NCBI RefSeq assembly: GCF_004138325.1
Contig: NZ_SBLB01000003.1
Coordinates: forward strand, 62,001 to 126,000
From: Spirosoma sordidisoli
GTDB taxonomy: Bacteria > Bacteroidota > Bacteroidia > Cytophagales > Spirosomataceae
Direction: 5' to 3'
DNA: 64,000 nucleotides
Positions 44,838-53,224 of this stretch are shown one piece after another. The position numbers and the translations under genes are program-made. Below the pieces are notes generated by a model, which searched no databases, was not told the origin of the DNA, and saw only the letters and a list, made by a program, of their open reading frames with translations. Positions within the stretch are counted from its first letter, which is position 1. The number at the start of each line of letters is the position of its first letter.

Positions 44838-47396
44838 ATGAAAAAACACATCTACCTGATCGCTATCCTGCTGCTTGGTATCGGCTCGTCTGTCCGGGCT
44901 CAATTTCCAATGGGTGGCGGAATCACACCAACCAAAGCTCTGCCTGGTACCGCGGGCGACCAAAGCCCCAAAGGGAACGCCCGGATTACGGGCTACGTGC
45001 TGGACTCGGCCCAGACCAAAGCCGTCGAATTTGCTTCTGTTGCCCTCTACAACAAAACAACCGGCAAAGCCGTAGACGGCGCCGTTGCCGACGATAAAGG
45101 AAAGTTCACCCTGTCGAAACTGGTGGCAGGGGAGTACCGGCTGCTGTTCTCGTTTGTCGGCTTCCGGAACAAAACCATTGACGACGTGAAGTTGACCAGC
45201 GGCCAAACCCTCGACCTGGGCGTGATCCGGCTCAGTCCCAGCGTAAAAACGCTTGAAGAAGTAAACGTGGTGGGGCAGGCCGCGCTCATCGAAGAAAAAG
45301 TAGACCGGCTGGTCTACAACGCCGAGAAAGACATTACGGCCAAAGGGGGCGATGCATCGGACGTGCTGCGGAAAGTGCCGCTGCTGACCGTCGATCTGGA
45401 TGGCAACGTCAGCCTGCGCGGCAGCCAGAACATCCGGGTGCTGATCAACAATAAGCCCAGCACCATCGTAGCCAGCAGCGTTGCCGACGCGCTCAAGCAG
45501 ATTCCCGCCGATCAGATCAAAACCGTGGAGGTTATTACCAGCCCTTCGGCCAAGTACGATGCGGAAGGGTCCGGGGGTATTATCAACATCATCACCAAAA
45601 AGAACAGTTTGCAGGGCCTGAACCTGAATCTGGATTCGGGGGTGGGTAACCGGGGTTCGTCGCTGTCGCTGAACGGCAACTACCGCAAAGGCAAAGCGGG
45701 CTTTACGCTCGGTGGCTTCGGGCGGGCCAACTACAACACCATCACCCGCACCAGCCTGGAACAGACCAGCCGCGTCAACGACGTGACGACCACCACCCGG
45801 CAAACGGGCGATGGCTCCAGTTCAGGGCTGTTTGGTCAGTATAACCTGGGCTTCGATTATGACCTGGCCAAAAACCAGAGCCTGACGGCGGGCGTGCGCT
45901 ACGGGGTACGTAACTTTCTGAGTCAGCAGGACCTGGTAACCCGCTTGTTCACCAACGGTCTGCCCAGCTCGACCGCCAGCCGGAATGTCGATGCCAAAAA
46001 CCTCTCCGGCACCGTCGATGCCAACGTCGATTACCTGCATACGTTCAAGCCGCAGCAGGAGTGGAGTATCTCGACCCTGTACAGCCGCAACGACCTCACC
46101 AACAACTTTGACGCGGATTTGCTCGGCACCACCGGAGCCCTCACCGGCCGGCAGCGGAACCTGAATAAAAACATCAATGAGGAGTTTACCCTCCAGACCG
46201 ATTACCAGACACCGATCAAAAAGAACCAGCTGCTCGAGTTTGGCGTAAAAGCCATCCTGCGGGAAGTCAACAGCGACTACCGCTACCTGATAGCCGGGCC
46301 AACGGGCGATTTCAGAACCGAAACGAACGGCACCCAGGGCGAGCTGCTGTATCACCAGAACATTGCGGCCGGCTACAGCTCGTATACCTACACCACCAAG
46401 AACCGCTACACCCTGAAAGGGGGCCTGCGCTATGAGCATACCTTCATCGACGCCAGTACCCGGGAGAGCGGTGTGTTGGGTATCGCCAACTACGGGGTGC
46501 TGGTTCCGAGCCTGAATGCGTCGAAAACCATAAAAGGAACCTCGATCAAGCTGGCCTTTAACCGCCGGATCCAGCGGCCGGGTCTGCAGCAGCTGAACCC
46601 GAACTTCAACGCGGCTAACCCGCAGAACATCACGATTGGTAACCCCGAGCTGCTGCCCGAGCTGACCAATAACTTTGAGTTGGCCCTGAGCAGAACCATC
46701 AAGAAAACGTTTATCAACGCCAGCTTCTTCGGTCGGGTAACCAACAACGCCATCACGCAGGTGCGGCAACCGTCCGATACGCTGCCCGGGGCTATCGTAA
46801 CGACTTATCAGAATATTGGTCGCCAGTATACCTACGGCACCAACATTTTCGGAAACGTGGCGGTAACCTCTAAAATCAACGTGGGCATCTTCTTCAACAC
46901 CTTCTATACCAGCCTGACCGGCCAGGAACTGGGTGTCGATGGCCTCTCCAAAACGCTGACTAACGATGGCTTTAACGTGAGCGGTGGTACGTTTGCGTCG
47001 GCTCAGTTCCGCAAAGGCTGGGGCGTGCAGGCGTTTGGCTTCCTGCAGGGCTCTCAGGTACAGCTGCAGGGACGCCAGGGCGGCTTTGGGTTCTACACCC
47101 TGGGCGTGAAAAAGGACATCGCCAACAAGAAGGGTAGCGTGGGGCTGGCCGCAGAAAATTTCCTGAACGACCGCTTCAATATTCATACTGTCCTAAATTC
47201 TCCCCAACTTAGCCAGATCAGCGACGTATACCTGTATAACCGGGGCATCCGGTTGACGTTTACCTACAAAATTGGGAAAATGACCATGGAAGCCCCCCGC
47301 AAAAAAGCCCGCTCTGTCAATAACGACGACGTGAAGAGCGAAGGCGGTCAAACCCAGTCGGGTGGCACGACCGGTGGCGGACAGCCCCGTCAGTAA
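44838..47396 (+). CDS. TonB-receptor-like outer-membrane beta-barrel protein (OMP_b-brl_3 type)
   Basis: This 852-residue protein has a signal peptide (MKKHIYLIAILLLGIGSSVRA). The carboxypeptidase-like domain is ITGYVLDSAQTKAVEFASV (about 50-125). The plug has DVLRKVPLLTVDLDGN, VSLRGSQNIRVLINN and the SPSAKYDAEGSGGIINIITKK motif typical of this family. A long barrel follows. After residue 820 the tail is low-complexity and charged (SEGGQTQSGGTTGGGQPRQ). The ligand is unknown; members are not usually paired with SusD. The small periplasmic protein gene follows 50 bp later, and a LytTR system precedes it. Confidence 0.9.
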   Translation: MKKHIYLIAILLLGIGSSVRAQFPMGGGITPTKALPGTAGDQSPKGNARITGYVLDSAQTKAVEFASVALYNKTTGKAVDGAVADDKGKFTLSKLVAGEYRLLFSFVGFRNKTIDDVKLTSGQTLDLGVIRLSPSVKTLEEVNVVGQAALIEEKVDRLVYNAEKDITAKGGDASDVLRKVPLLTVDLDGNVSLRGSQNIRVLINNKPSTIVASSVADALKQIPADQIKTVEVITSPSAKYDAEGSGGIINIITKKNSLQGLNLNLDSGVGNRGSSLSLNGNYRKGKAGFTLGGFGRANYNTITRTSLEQTSRVNDVTTTTRQTGDGSSSGLFGQYNLGFDYDLAKNQSLTAGVRYGVRNFLSQQDLVTRLFTNGLPSSTASRNVDAKNLSGTVDANVDYLHTFKPQQEWSISTLYSRNDLTNNFDADLLGTTGALTGRQRNLNKNINEEFTLQTDYQTPIKKNQLLEFGVKAILREVNSDYRYLIAGPTGDFRTETNGTQGELLYHQNIAAGYSSYTYTTKNRYTLKGGLRYEHTFIDASTRESGVLGIANYGVLVPSLNASKTIKGTSIKLAFNRRIQRPGLQQLNPNFNAANPQNITIGNPELLPELTNNFELALSRTIKKTFINASFFGRVTNNAITQVRQPSDTLPGAIVTTYQNIGRQYTYGTNIFGNVAVTSKINVGIFFNTFYTSLTGQELGVDGLSKTLTNDGFNVSGGTFASAQFRKGWGVQAFGFLQGSQVQLQGRQGGFGFYTLGVKKDIANKKGSVGLAAENFLNDRFNIHTVLNSPQLSQISDVYLYNRGIRLTFTYKIGKMTMEAPRKKARSVNNDDVKSEGGQTQSGGTTGGGQPRQ

Positions 47397-47446
47397 TGCG
47401 TTCTGAAATCCATGTTAACCTTACTAATCGAAAATTCACGAACACA

Positions 47447-48160
47447 ATGAAAACAACCCCGTTTCTGGCCTCAGCCCTGGCCCTTTTTGCTACTGTAGGT
47501 GCCTTTGCGCAATCGGTAGATGAGATCGTAGACAAACACATTGCGGCCCTCGGTGGCGCCGATAAACTGAAAGGGGTCAAAACCCTGGTTATGGAGCAGT
47601 CGATTTCGGTGCAGGGTATGGATATCCCCAGCAAGACGACCCTGGTGCTGGGTAAAGCCTCCCGGTCCGAGTCGACCGTTATGGGTAACTCCATGATCCA
47701 GGTGGTAGATGGTAGTTCGGGCTGGATGGTCCGGCCCGCTATGATGGGCGGCACGGGCGATCCGGAAGATATGCCGGCCGATCAGCTGAAGCAGCAGATG
47801 GGTCAGCTGGATGTGTTCCCGCTGCTGGGCTACAAAGAGAAGGGTACCCAGCTCGAACTGGTCGGTAAAGAGAAGGTAGACGGCAAAGACGTGTATCACC
47901 TCAAAGTAACCGGCAAGGACGGTCAGCCTTACGATGAGTATATCGATGCGACTACCTACATGGTCAGTAAGATCAAACGATCGATGAATGGTCAGATGGG
48001 CGAAATTATGCTGTCTGACTACAAAGAGACGGACGGTATCAAATTTCCGAAGACGATGGAAATGGAAGCCGGCCAGATGGGCACGCTGACCTTCACGACC
48101 GAAAAAGTAACCGTAAACGGCAACGTAGACGAAGCAATTTTCAAGAAGCCCGCTAAATAA
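47447..48160 (+). CDS. LolA-like (outer-membrane lipoprotein-sorting-like) periplasmic protein
   Basis: This is a 237-residue protein with start ATG at 47447. The signal peptide is MKTTPFLASALALFATVGAFAQ. The remainder (VDEIVDKHIAALGGADKLKGVKT at the start, LVGKEKVDGKDVYHLKVTGKDG and DGIKFPKTMEM later) matches the half-barrel lipoprotein-carrier-like fold common in Bacteroidota, often annotated only as hypothetical. It may bind a lipid or lipoprotein in the periplasm. It likely shares a transcript with the beta-barrel gene. Role not proven. Confidence 0.8.
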   Translation: MKTTPFLASALALFATVGAFAQSVDEIVDKHIAALGGADKLKGVKTLVMEQSISVQGMDIPSKTTLVLGKASRSESTVMGNSMIQVVDGSSGWMVRPAMMGGTGDPEDMPADQLKQQMGQLDVFPLLGYKEKGTQLELVGKEKVDGKDVYHLKVTGKDGQPYDEYIDATTYMVSKIKRSMNGQMGEIMLSDYKETDGIKFPKTMEMEAGQMGTLTFTTEKVTVNGNVDEAIFKKPAK

Positions 48161-48463
48161 ACGGCTGGGTTAGCAGGAACCGACCGGAAACGCCGGTCCA
48201 TAAGGAGTTCGTACGAGGGCTGGAACGGGGTTGGGCAATGGCCCGGCCTGTTCCAGCCCTCAGTCGTTGTCAGTTACCTGGTAACAAAACAAAAAATCAG
48301 CGTATCATTAATGAAAGTCGCTGCCTTATATGTATAGGCAAATGGCTGATTTATAGCATATTGTCATAATGCCTGATTTCGAAAGAAACAGAACGCATAC
48401 TGCAAGCGCAGTGGAAGGTAATTCTACACCTTTGACTCATCAAATGACATTTTTCGGTCGGGT
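48161..48463. other. intergenic region with hairpins before the fructose operon
   Basis: This 303-bp gap has a long hairpin (48215-48261), a small perfect palindrome GTTACC-T-GGTAAC (48273-48285), then AT-rich sequence. A CACCTTTG box (48427-48434, 7/8 match to TAnnTTTG) lies 30 bp before the sugar porter gene, but no TTG element is well placed. Confidence 0.6.
48215..48261 (+). terminator. hairpin, probable end of the beta-barrel operon transcript
   Basis: GAGGGCTGGAAC (48215-48226) pairs perfectly with 48250-48261. An inner GGGC-aatg-GCCC stem caps it. No strong T-run follows, so termination may be inefficient or the hairpin may instead protect the mRNA end. Confidence 0.5.
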
Positions 48464-49795
48464 ATGAGTCAGCAACAGCGTATTTTCTTCTGGTCGATTA
48501 CGGCCGCTCTGGGTGGTTTTTTATTTGGCTTCGATACGGCCGTCATCTCCGGCGTCGAGCAATCCCTGCAGGGGTTGTGGGAGCTTAGCGTTTGGGAGCA
48601 TGGCCTGACGGTATCCATGGCGCTGGTCGGAACGGTGCTGGGGGCCATGCTGGGCGGCATACCGGCCGAGCGTCTGGGGCGTCGGAAAACCCTTTTCTGG
48701 ATTGCTGTTCTGTATCTGGTCTCCTCGCTGGGTACGGCGCTGGCCATGGATTGGGGCACCTTTCTGGTATTCCGATTCCTGGGCGGACTGGGCGTAGGGG
48801 CGTCGTCGGTGGCAGCGCCCATGTATATCACCGAAATTTCACCCGCCAAGTCGCGGGGGCGGTTGGTAGCGCTGTTTCAGTTCAATGTGGTACTAGGTAT
48901 CCTGATTGCCTATCTGTCTAACTACCTCTTGCAGGACATTGGCGACAATGCCTGGCGCTGGATGCTGGGCGTACAGGCCTTGCCCTCGCTGCTGTTCCTG
49001 CTGGCCGTGCTGAACATTCCCGAAAGTCCACGCTGGCTGTTACTGCGCAAAGGAAACGTGGACGAAGCCCGCGAGGTGCTCAAACTCATCGATGAAGAAA
49101 ACTATACCGAAACCCTTGTGGCTCTCCAGCTGAGCGCTACTCAAACGGCCAGCCAGCAGAAAGCGAAGCTCTTTTCGGCCCGGTATCGGACTCCGGTTAT
49201 GCTGGCCGTTCTGTTTGCGGTATTCAACCAGGTTTCAGGCATCAACGCCATCATCTATTACGCCCCCCGTATTTTTGAAATGACGGGTCTGGGTAAAAGT
49301 TCTGCGTTGCTATCGTCGGCCGGGATCGGGGTGATCAACCTGCTGTTTACCTTACTGGCGATGAACCTGATCGACCGGTTTGGCCGCAGAACCCTGATGT
49401 TTATTGGGTCCGTGGGTTTGATCATAACACTGGGCCTGGTAGCCCGGGCATTCTATCTCGAAGACTTCGGCGGTCTGTCGGTACCCATTTTTCTCTTCGT
49501 CTACATCGCCTTTTTTGCCTTTTCGCAAGGGGGGGTGATCTGGGTATTTATCTCCGAAATTTTCCCGAACGAGGTGCGAGCGCAGGGTCAGGCGCTGGGC
49601 AGCTTTACCCACTGGCTGATGGCTGCCATCATCACGTTCTCATTTCCTTATTTCGCCGAAGCGATCGGCGGTGCCCATACGTTCCTGTTCTTCTGCCTGA
49701 TGATGGTCGTTCAACTCATCTTCGTCTGGAAGTTCATGCCCGAAACCAAAGGGACAAGCCTGGAGCAGGTCGGTAAATCGTTTGTTGTTCATTAA
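48464..49795 (+). CDS. MFS sugar porter (XylE/GLUT type)
   Basis: This 443-residue protein has twelve membrane segments. Sugar-porter signatures are GGFLFGFDTAVISG, RLGRRKTLFW, PESPRWLLLRKG and PETKGTSLEQ. QVSGINAIIYYAPRIFEM in TM7 carries sugar-binding residues. It imports a monosaccharide, probably with protons. The downstream fructokinase and GH32 genes point to fructose (or fructose from sucrose/fructan). It lies 12 bp before the kinase gene and shares its transcript. Confidence 0.92.
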   Translation: MSQQQRIFFWSITAALGGFLFGFDTAVISGVEQSLQGLWELSVWEHGLTVSMALVGTVLGAMLGGIPAERLGRRKTLFWIAVLYLVSSLGTALAMDWGTFLVFRFLGGLGVGASSVAAPMYITEISPAKSRGRLVALFQFNVVLGILIAYLSNYLLQDIGDNAWRWMLGVQALPSLLFLLAVLNIPESPRWLLLRKGNVDEAREVLKLIDEENYTETLVALQLSATQTASQQKAKLFSARYRTPVMLAVLFAVFNQVSGINAIIYYAPRIFEMTGLGKSSALLSSAGIGVINLLFTLLAMNLIDRFGRRTLMFIGSVGLIITLGLVARAFYLEDFGGLSVPIFLFVYIAFFAFSQGGVIWVFISEIFPNEVRAQGQALGSFTHWLMAAIITFSFPYFAEAIGGAHTFLFFCLMMVVQLIFVWKFMPETKGTSLEQVGKSFVVH

Positions 49796-49807
49796 TCCCC
49801 CCGTATC

Positions 49808-50707
49808 ATGAAACCTACCGTAATTTGTTTTGGCGAAGTTCTATGGGATGTGCTGCCCACCAGTAAACAACCGGGTGGCGCGCCCATGAACGTAGCCGCC
49901 CACCTGCGCAATTTCGGCCTCAACGCCCGGCTGATCAGTCGCGTTGGCACCGACGAACTGGGCCGCGAACTCCTGGATTTTCTCGAGCAGAAAGGAATCT
50001 CCACCCAACTGGTACAGACGGGCCAGTCGCATCTGACGGGAGTGGCCAAAGCAAACGTCTCCGACTCCAGTGAAGTTACCTACAAGATTGTCATGCCTGT
50101 AGCCTGGGATTATATCCGGCTGGCACCGGGCCTGGTAGAGGTGGTCCGTCAGAGTGACTATTTTATTTACGGGAGCCTGGCCGCCCGCAGCCATCAGACT
50201 CACGTTACCCTCCAGACACTACTGGCAGTCGCTAAAAAGAAAGTTTTTGACGTAAATCTCCGGGCGCCCCATTATACCCAGGAGGTGGTTGAGAGCCTCC
50301 TACACCAGGCCGACATGGCTAAGCTTAACGAGCATGAACTGATTGAAATTACGGACTGGTACCAAAGCGAAACCGATTTGCGGCCGGCCATGCAGCAAGT
50401 CTACGATCGCTACCAGCTCGAAACGCTCTGTGTAACGCTCGGTGCCGACGGGGCGGCTTTACTCGATCAAACAGGATTTTATACCCAATCCGGTTTCCCG
50501 GTCGAAGTGGCCGACACGATCGGAAGTGGAGATGCGTTTCTGGCGGCTTTTCTGCATAAAACGATACAGAACGAACCGCCCCGGAACAAGCTGGCCTTCG
50601 CCTGTGCGACCGGGGCTTACGTAGCCACACAGCAAGGCGCAACGCCTTCATTTACGGAAGCGACAATTGGTTCGTTTCTTGAGCGATCTGCCGTGCCGGG
50701 TTGCTAA
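49808..50707 (+). CDS. PfkB family fructokinase-like carbohydrate kinase
   Basis: This 299-residue protein begins VICFGEVLWDVLP, with GGAPMNVAAHL as the substrate loop and the C-terminal DTIGSGDAFLAAF (Asp242 catalytic base). These features match bacterial fructokinases rather than phosphofructokinase. It would make fructose-6-phosphate in the cytoplasm. Placement between a sugar porter and a GH32 enzyme supports fructose as substrate. Codon use and length are ordinary. Confidence 0.9.
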   Translation: MKPTVICFGEVLWDVLPTSKQPGGAPMNVAAHLRNFGLNARLISRVGTDELGRELLDFLEQKGISTQLVQTGQSHLTGVAKANVSDSSEVTYKIVMPVAWDYIRLAPGLVEVVRQSDYFIYGSLAARSHQTHVTLQTLLAVAKKKVFDVNLRAPHYTQEVVESLLHQADMAKLNEHELIEITDWYQSETDLRPAMQQVYDRYQLETLCVTLGADGAALLDQTGFYTQSGFPVEVADTIGSGDAFLAAFLHKTIQNEPPRNKLAFACATGAYVATQQGATPSFTEATIGSFLERSAVPGC

Positions 50708-50803
50708 CCCGACCTTGATTACCTAAACGGGCCTGTGCGGAATTGCCGCCTGCTTATCGGACAGGCCCTGTATGTTCTCATCAATCAATACCCTCTTTAC
50801 TTC

Positions 50804-52375
50804 ATGAAACAAATTATTTTATCCATCGTAATGACGGCTATGACCCAAATTGCCAATGGCCAGATAGGTATCGACTACCGGCCACAGTCCCGCTTTACTC
50901 CACCTAAAAACTGGATCAATGATCCGAATGGTTTAGTGTATCATGACGGCGAATACCACTTGTTTTACCAATACAATCCGTTTGGAAATGTATGGGGTCA
51001 CATGAGTTGGGGTCATGCGGTCAGCAAAGATCTGCTCCACTGGGAGCACCTGCCCGTGGCTATACCGGAGTTTACCGATTCCGATGGTAAAACAACGGCT
51101 ATCTTCTCAGGAGGGGCAGTTGTGGATAAGGGCAACCGAAGCGGCCTGTGCCCGGCCGGATCGAAAGACTGCTTGATCGCGCTCTACACCGGTAATGTTA
51201 CCGCCGGCGACAAGCAGCTGGTGCAGTATCAGAATCTGGCCTACAGTGCTGATAAGGGCCGTACCTGGAAGCAGTATGATAAAAACCCGATTCTGGATAT
51301 TGGCAGCAAAGAGTTTCGCGACCCGAATGCGTTCTGGTATGAACCCGAGCAGAAATGGGTAATGGCCACCGTAAAAGCAACTGAACACAGGGCTGCTTTC
51401 TATTCGTCTACAGATTTGAAAAACTGGACCCTGATGAGCCACTTCGGGCCCGTTGGCGATACCTCCAAAGTATGGGAGTGCCCGGGACTGATGCAGGTGC
51501 CGGTACATACCGAAGCGGGCCAGCCAACCGGCCGGTCGAAATGGGTGCTGTTTATCTCGGCGGGCTTTCCGCAAAAAGACTATGTAGGTACCCAGTATTT
51601 TGTAGGCGATTTCGACGGGAAAACATTCACCCTCGACCCGGCAGCCCAGCCCAAGCCCGTTCCGTCGGCCAATGACTATGCCGGAGCGCTGGTCGACTAC
51701 GGGAAAGACTATTATGCCGCGGTTCCCTACAACAACCTGCCCGCTTCGCAACCCGGTCCGGTCATGCTCGGCTGGCATAACAACTGGGCGTATGGCAATG
51801 AACTGCCCACAACGCCTTTCAAAGGAGCCATGTCACTACCCCGGCAGATCACTCTCCGGCAAACCCAGGATGGATTGCAGCTTGTGCAGCAGCCCATCGA
51901 AGGCGTTCGAACTCTGCGCGGTGCCCAAACGAACCGGCAGGCAATTCAGTTGACCAGCCAGAGCCAGACGCTGGAAAAAGCGACCGATAATGCCTACGAG
52001 CTGGAGGTCGAGCTGAAACCCGGTACGGCCAAACGGGTGGGGCTGAAACTAGCCAAAGGGACGAACGAAGAAACCATTCTGCAGTACACCGACGGCAAAC
52101 TTCAGCTCGATCGCCGGCGATCTGGTAACGTATCGTTCAGCCCCCGCTTCCCCAGCGTTGAAGAGGCTCCGCTCCGCCCGAAAAATGGCGTCATCAAGCT
52201 CCGCATCTTCGTCGATAAGTCAGTGGTCGAAGTATTTGCCAACGACGGCGAGCGCGTGATCACCGACCTGATCTTCCCGACCGAAACCGCCGGTGGTATT
52301 GACATCTTTGCCGAAGAAGGCAGTGCTGAATTCGTCAAACTGACGCGCTGGGCACTTAAACCGATTCGACAGTAG
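50804..52375 (+). CDS. secreted GH32 glycoside hydrolase (levanase/invertase-like)
   Basis: I chose the ATG at 50804 (523 residues) because it leads directly into a signal peptide (MKQIILSIVMTAMTQIANGQ). Catalytic motifs of GH32 are WINDPNG (nucleophile Asp40), FRDPNAFW (Asp about 173) and WECPGL (acid/base Glu about 225). A C-terminal beta-sandwich follows (VVEVFANDGERVITDLIF). The enzyme cuts beta-fructosidic bonds in sucrose, levan or inulin. Its export together with a sugar porter and fructokinase makes a compact fructan pathway; no SusCD pair is encoded with it. Confidence 0.94.
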   Translation: MKQIILSIVMTAMTQIANGQIGIDYRPQSRFTPPKNWINDPNGLVYHDGEYHLFYQYNPFGNVWGHMSWGHAVSKDLLHWEHLPVAIPEFTDSDGKTTAIFSGGAVVDKGNRSGLCPAGSKDCLIALYTGNVTAGDKQLVQYQNLAYSADKGRTWKQYDKNPILDIGSKEFRDPNAFWYEPEQKWVMATVKATEHRAAFYSSTDLKNWTLMSHFGPVGDTSKVWECPGLMQVPVHTEAGQPTGRSKWVLFISAGFPQKDYVGTQYFVGDFDGKTFTLDPAAQPKPVPSANDYAGALVDYGKDYYAAVPYNNLPASQPGPVMLGWHNNWAYGNELPTTPFKGAMSLPRQITLRQTQDGLQLVQQPIEGVRTLRGAQTNRQAIQLTSQSQTLEKATDNAYELEVELKPGTAKRVGLKLAKGTNEETILQYTDGKLQLDRRRSGNVSFSPRFPSVEEAPLRPKNGVIKLRIFVDKSVVEVFANDGERVITDLIFPTETAGGIDIFAEEGSAEFVKLTRWALKPIRQ

Positions 52376-52399
52376 CCGGTCAAAACCAGTCAAATTTGC

Positions 52400-52431
52400 C
52401 ACAAAAGCCGCTCCGCAAAGCGGCTTTTGTG
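52400..52431. terminator. bidirectional intrinsic terminator after GH32
   Basis: CACAAAAGCCGCT (52400-52412) and its exact reverse complement (52419-52431) flank a 6-nt loop. A- and T-rich arms let it act in both directions. It ends the fructose operon. Confidence 0.8.
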
Positions 52432-52529
52432 ATGTCAGGGCGCTTTCTAAAACCTACCATCGACTAAGCTTTTCCCCGGCTGAGCAGAAACATCCTACGT
52501 ACGTGGACACCGTCAGTCTGTTTAGCGGA

Positions 52530-53141
52530 TCAGGACAGATGTACCAGATAATCGGTCAGAGCTTTCCACTGAATCTTCTGGTAAAAGAGCCAGCCCCCTT
52601 CGGCAATAAATGTATTGACGGCCGATCGGTCACCGGCCTGCGGTTGTTGATTGTTGATCGATTCGTTACTGCCGATTTCCCAGGCACTGACCTGATTGCC
52701 GGTCCGCTCAACCCGAAACGTACTACTGGCCTGCTGGTCGAAAAAGTGGTCGATAACCTCGGTTGGGGCCGACCTAGGATCGTGACTGGGTTTTACGGTA
52801 AATTCGACCCGGGTCGGGGTGATGCCGATGTGGGTGACCCGGACCCAGTTTTCCGGCATAGGGCCAGGGAGTTTGATCAGGATAAAATCGCCGACAACGG
52901 GCTGATCGTTTGGTTTGGGCTCGCCCTGCTGGTCGTGCAGCCTGAAGTCGGCAGTGACGCTCGATAAGCCCGACCAGCCGTCGACATGGAGCAGTTTAAG
53001 CACCGACTGGTCGAACGCGCGGGTGGCGGCCGGCTCGTCGGCGAAGGCCTGCTGGCTCGAGTAGGTTACGTCTTTGGTTTCTTCGCCCTGAACCACCTTG
53101 ATCTCGTGTTGTAGCTGGCCAAGACTTGACTTAATATCCAT
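52530..53141 (-). CDS. conserved hypothetical protein
   Basis: This is a 203-residue protein if the ATG at 53141 is used (MDIKSSLGQLQHEIK). It has no signal peptide or membrane segment. The middle is strand-rich (LIKLPGPMPENWVRVTHIGI, RVEFTVKPSHDP), followed by VIDHFFDQQASSTFRVERTGNQV and a polar C-terminus. I do not recognise a family. It lies 83 bp downstream of the hybrid sensor gene on the same strand and ends near the fructose terminator. A cytoplasmic role is all that can be said. Confidence 0.65.
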   Translation of the reverse strand: MDIKSSLGQLQHEIKVVQGEETKDVTYSSQQAFADEPAATRAFDQSVLKLLHVDGWSGLSSVTADFRLHDQQGEPKPNDQPVVGDFILIKLPGPMPENWVRVTHIGITPTRVEFTVKPSHDPRSAPTEVIDHFFDQQASSTFRVERTGNQVSAWEIGSNESINNQQPQAGDRSAVNTFIAEGGWLFYQKIQWKALTDYLVHLS

Positions 53142-53224
53142 CCGATTTTCTGCGTAAGGTGAGTGCTTTAGGGGCAACGGCGAGTCGTTGACTAGATAAA
53201 ACAAGCAGGCCGGGCGAGTGATTG

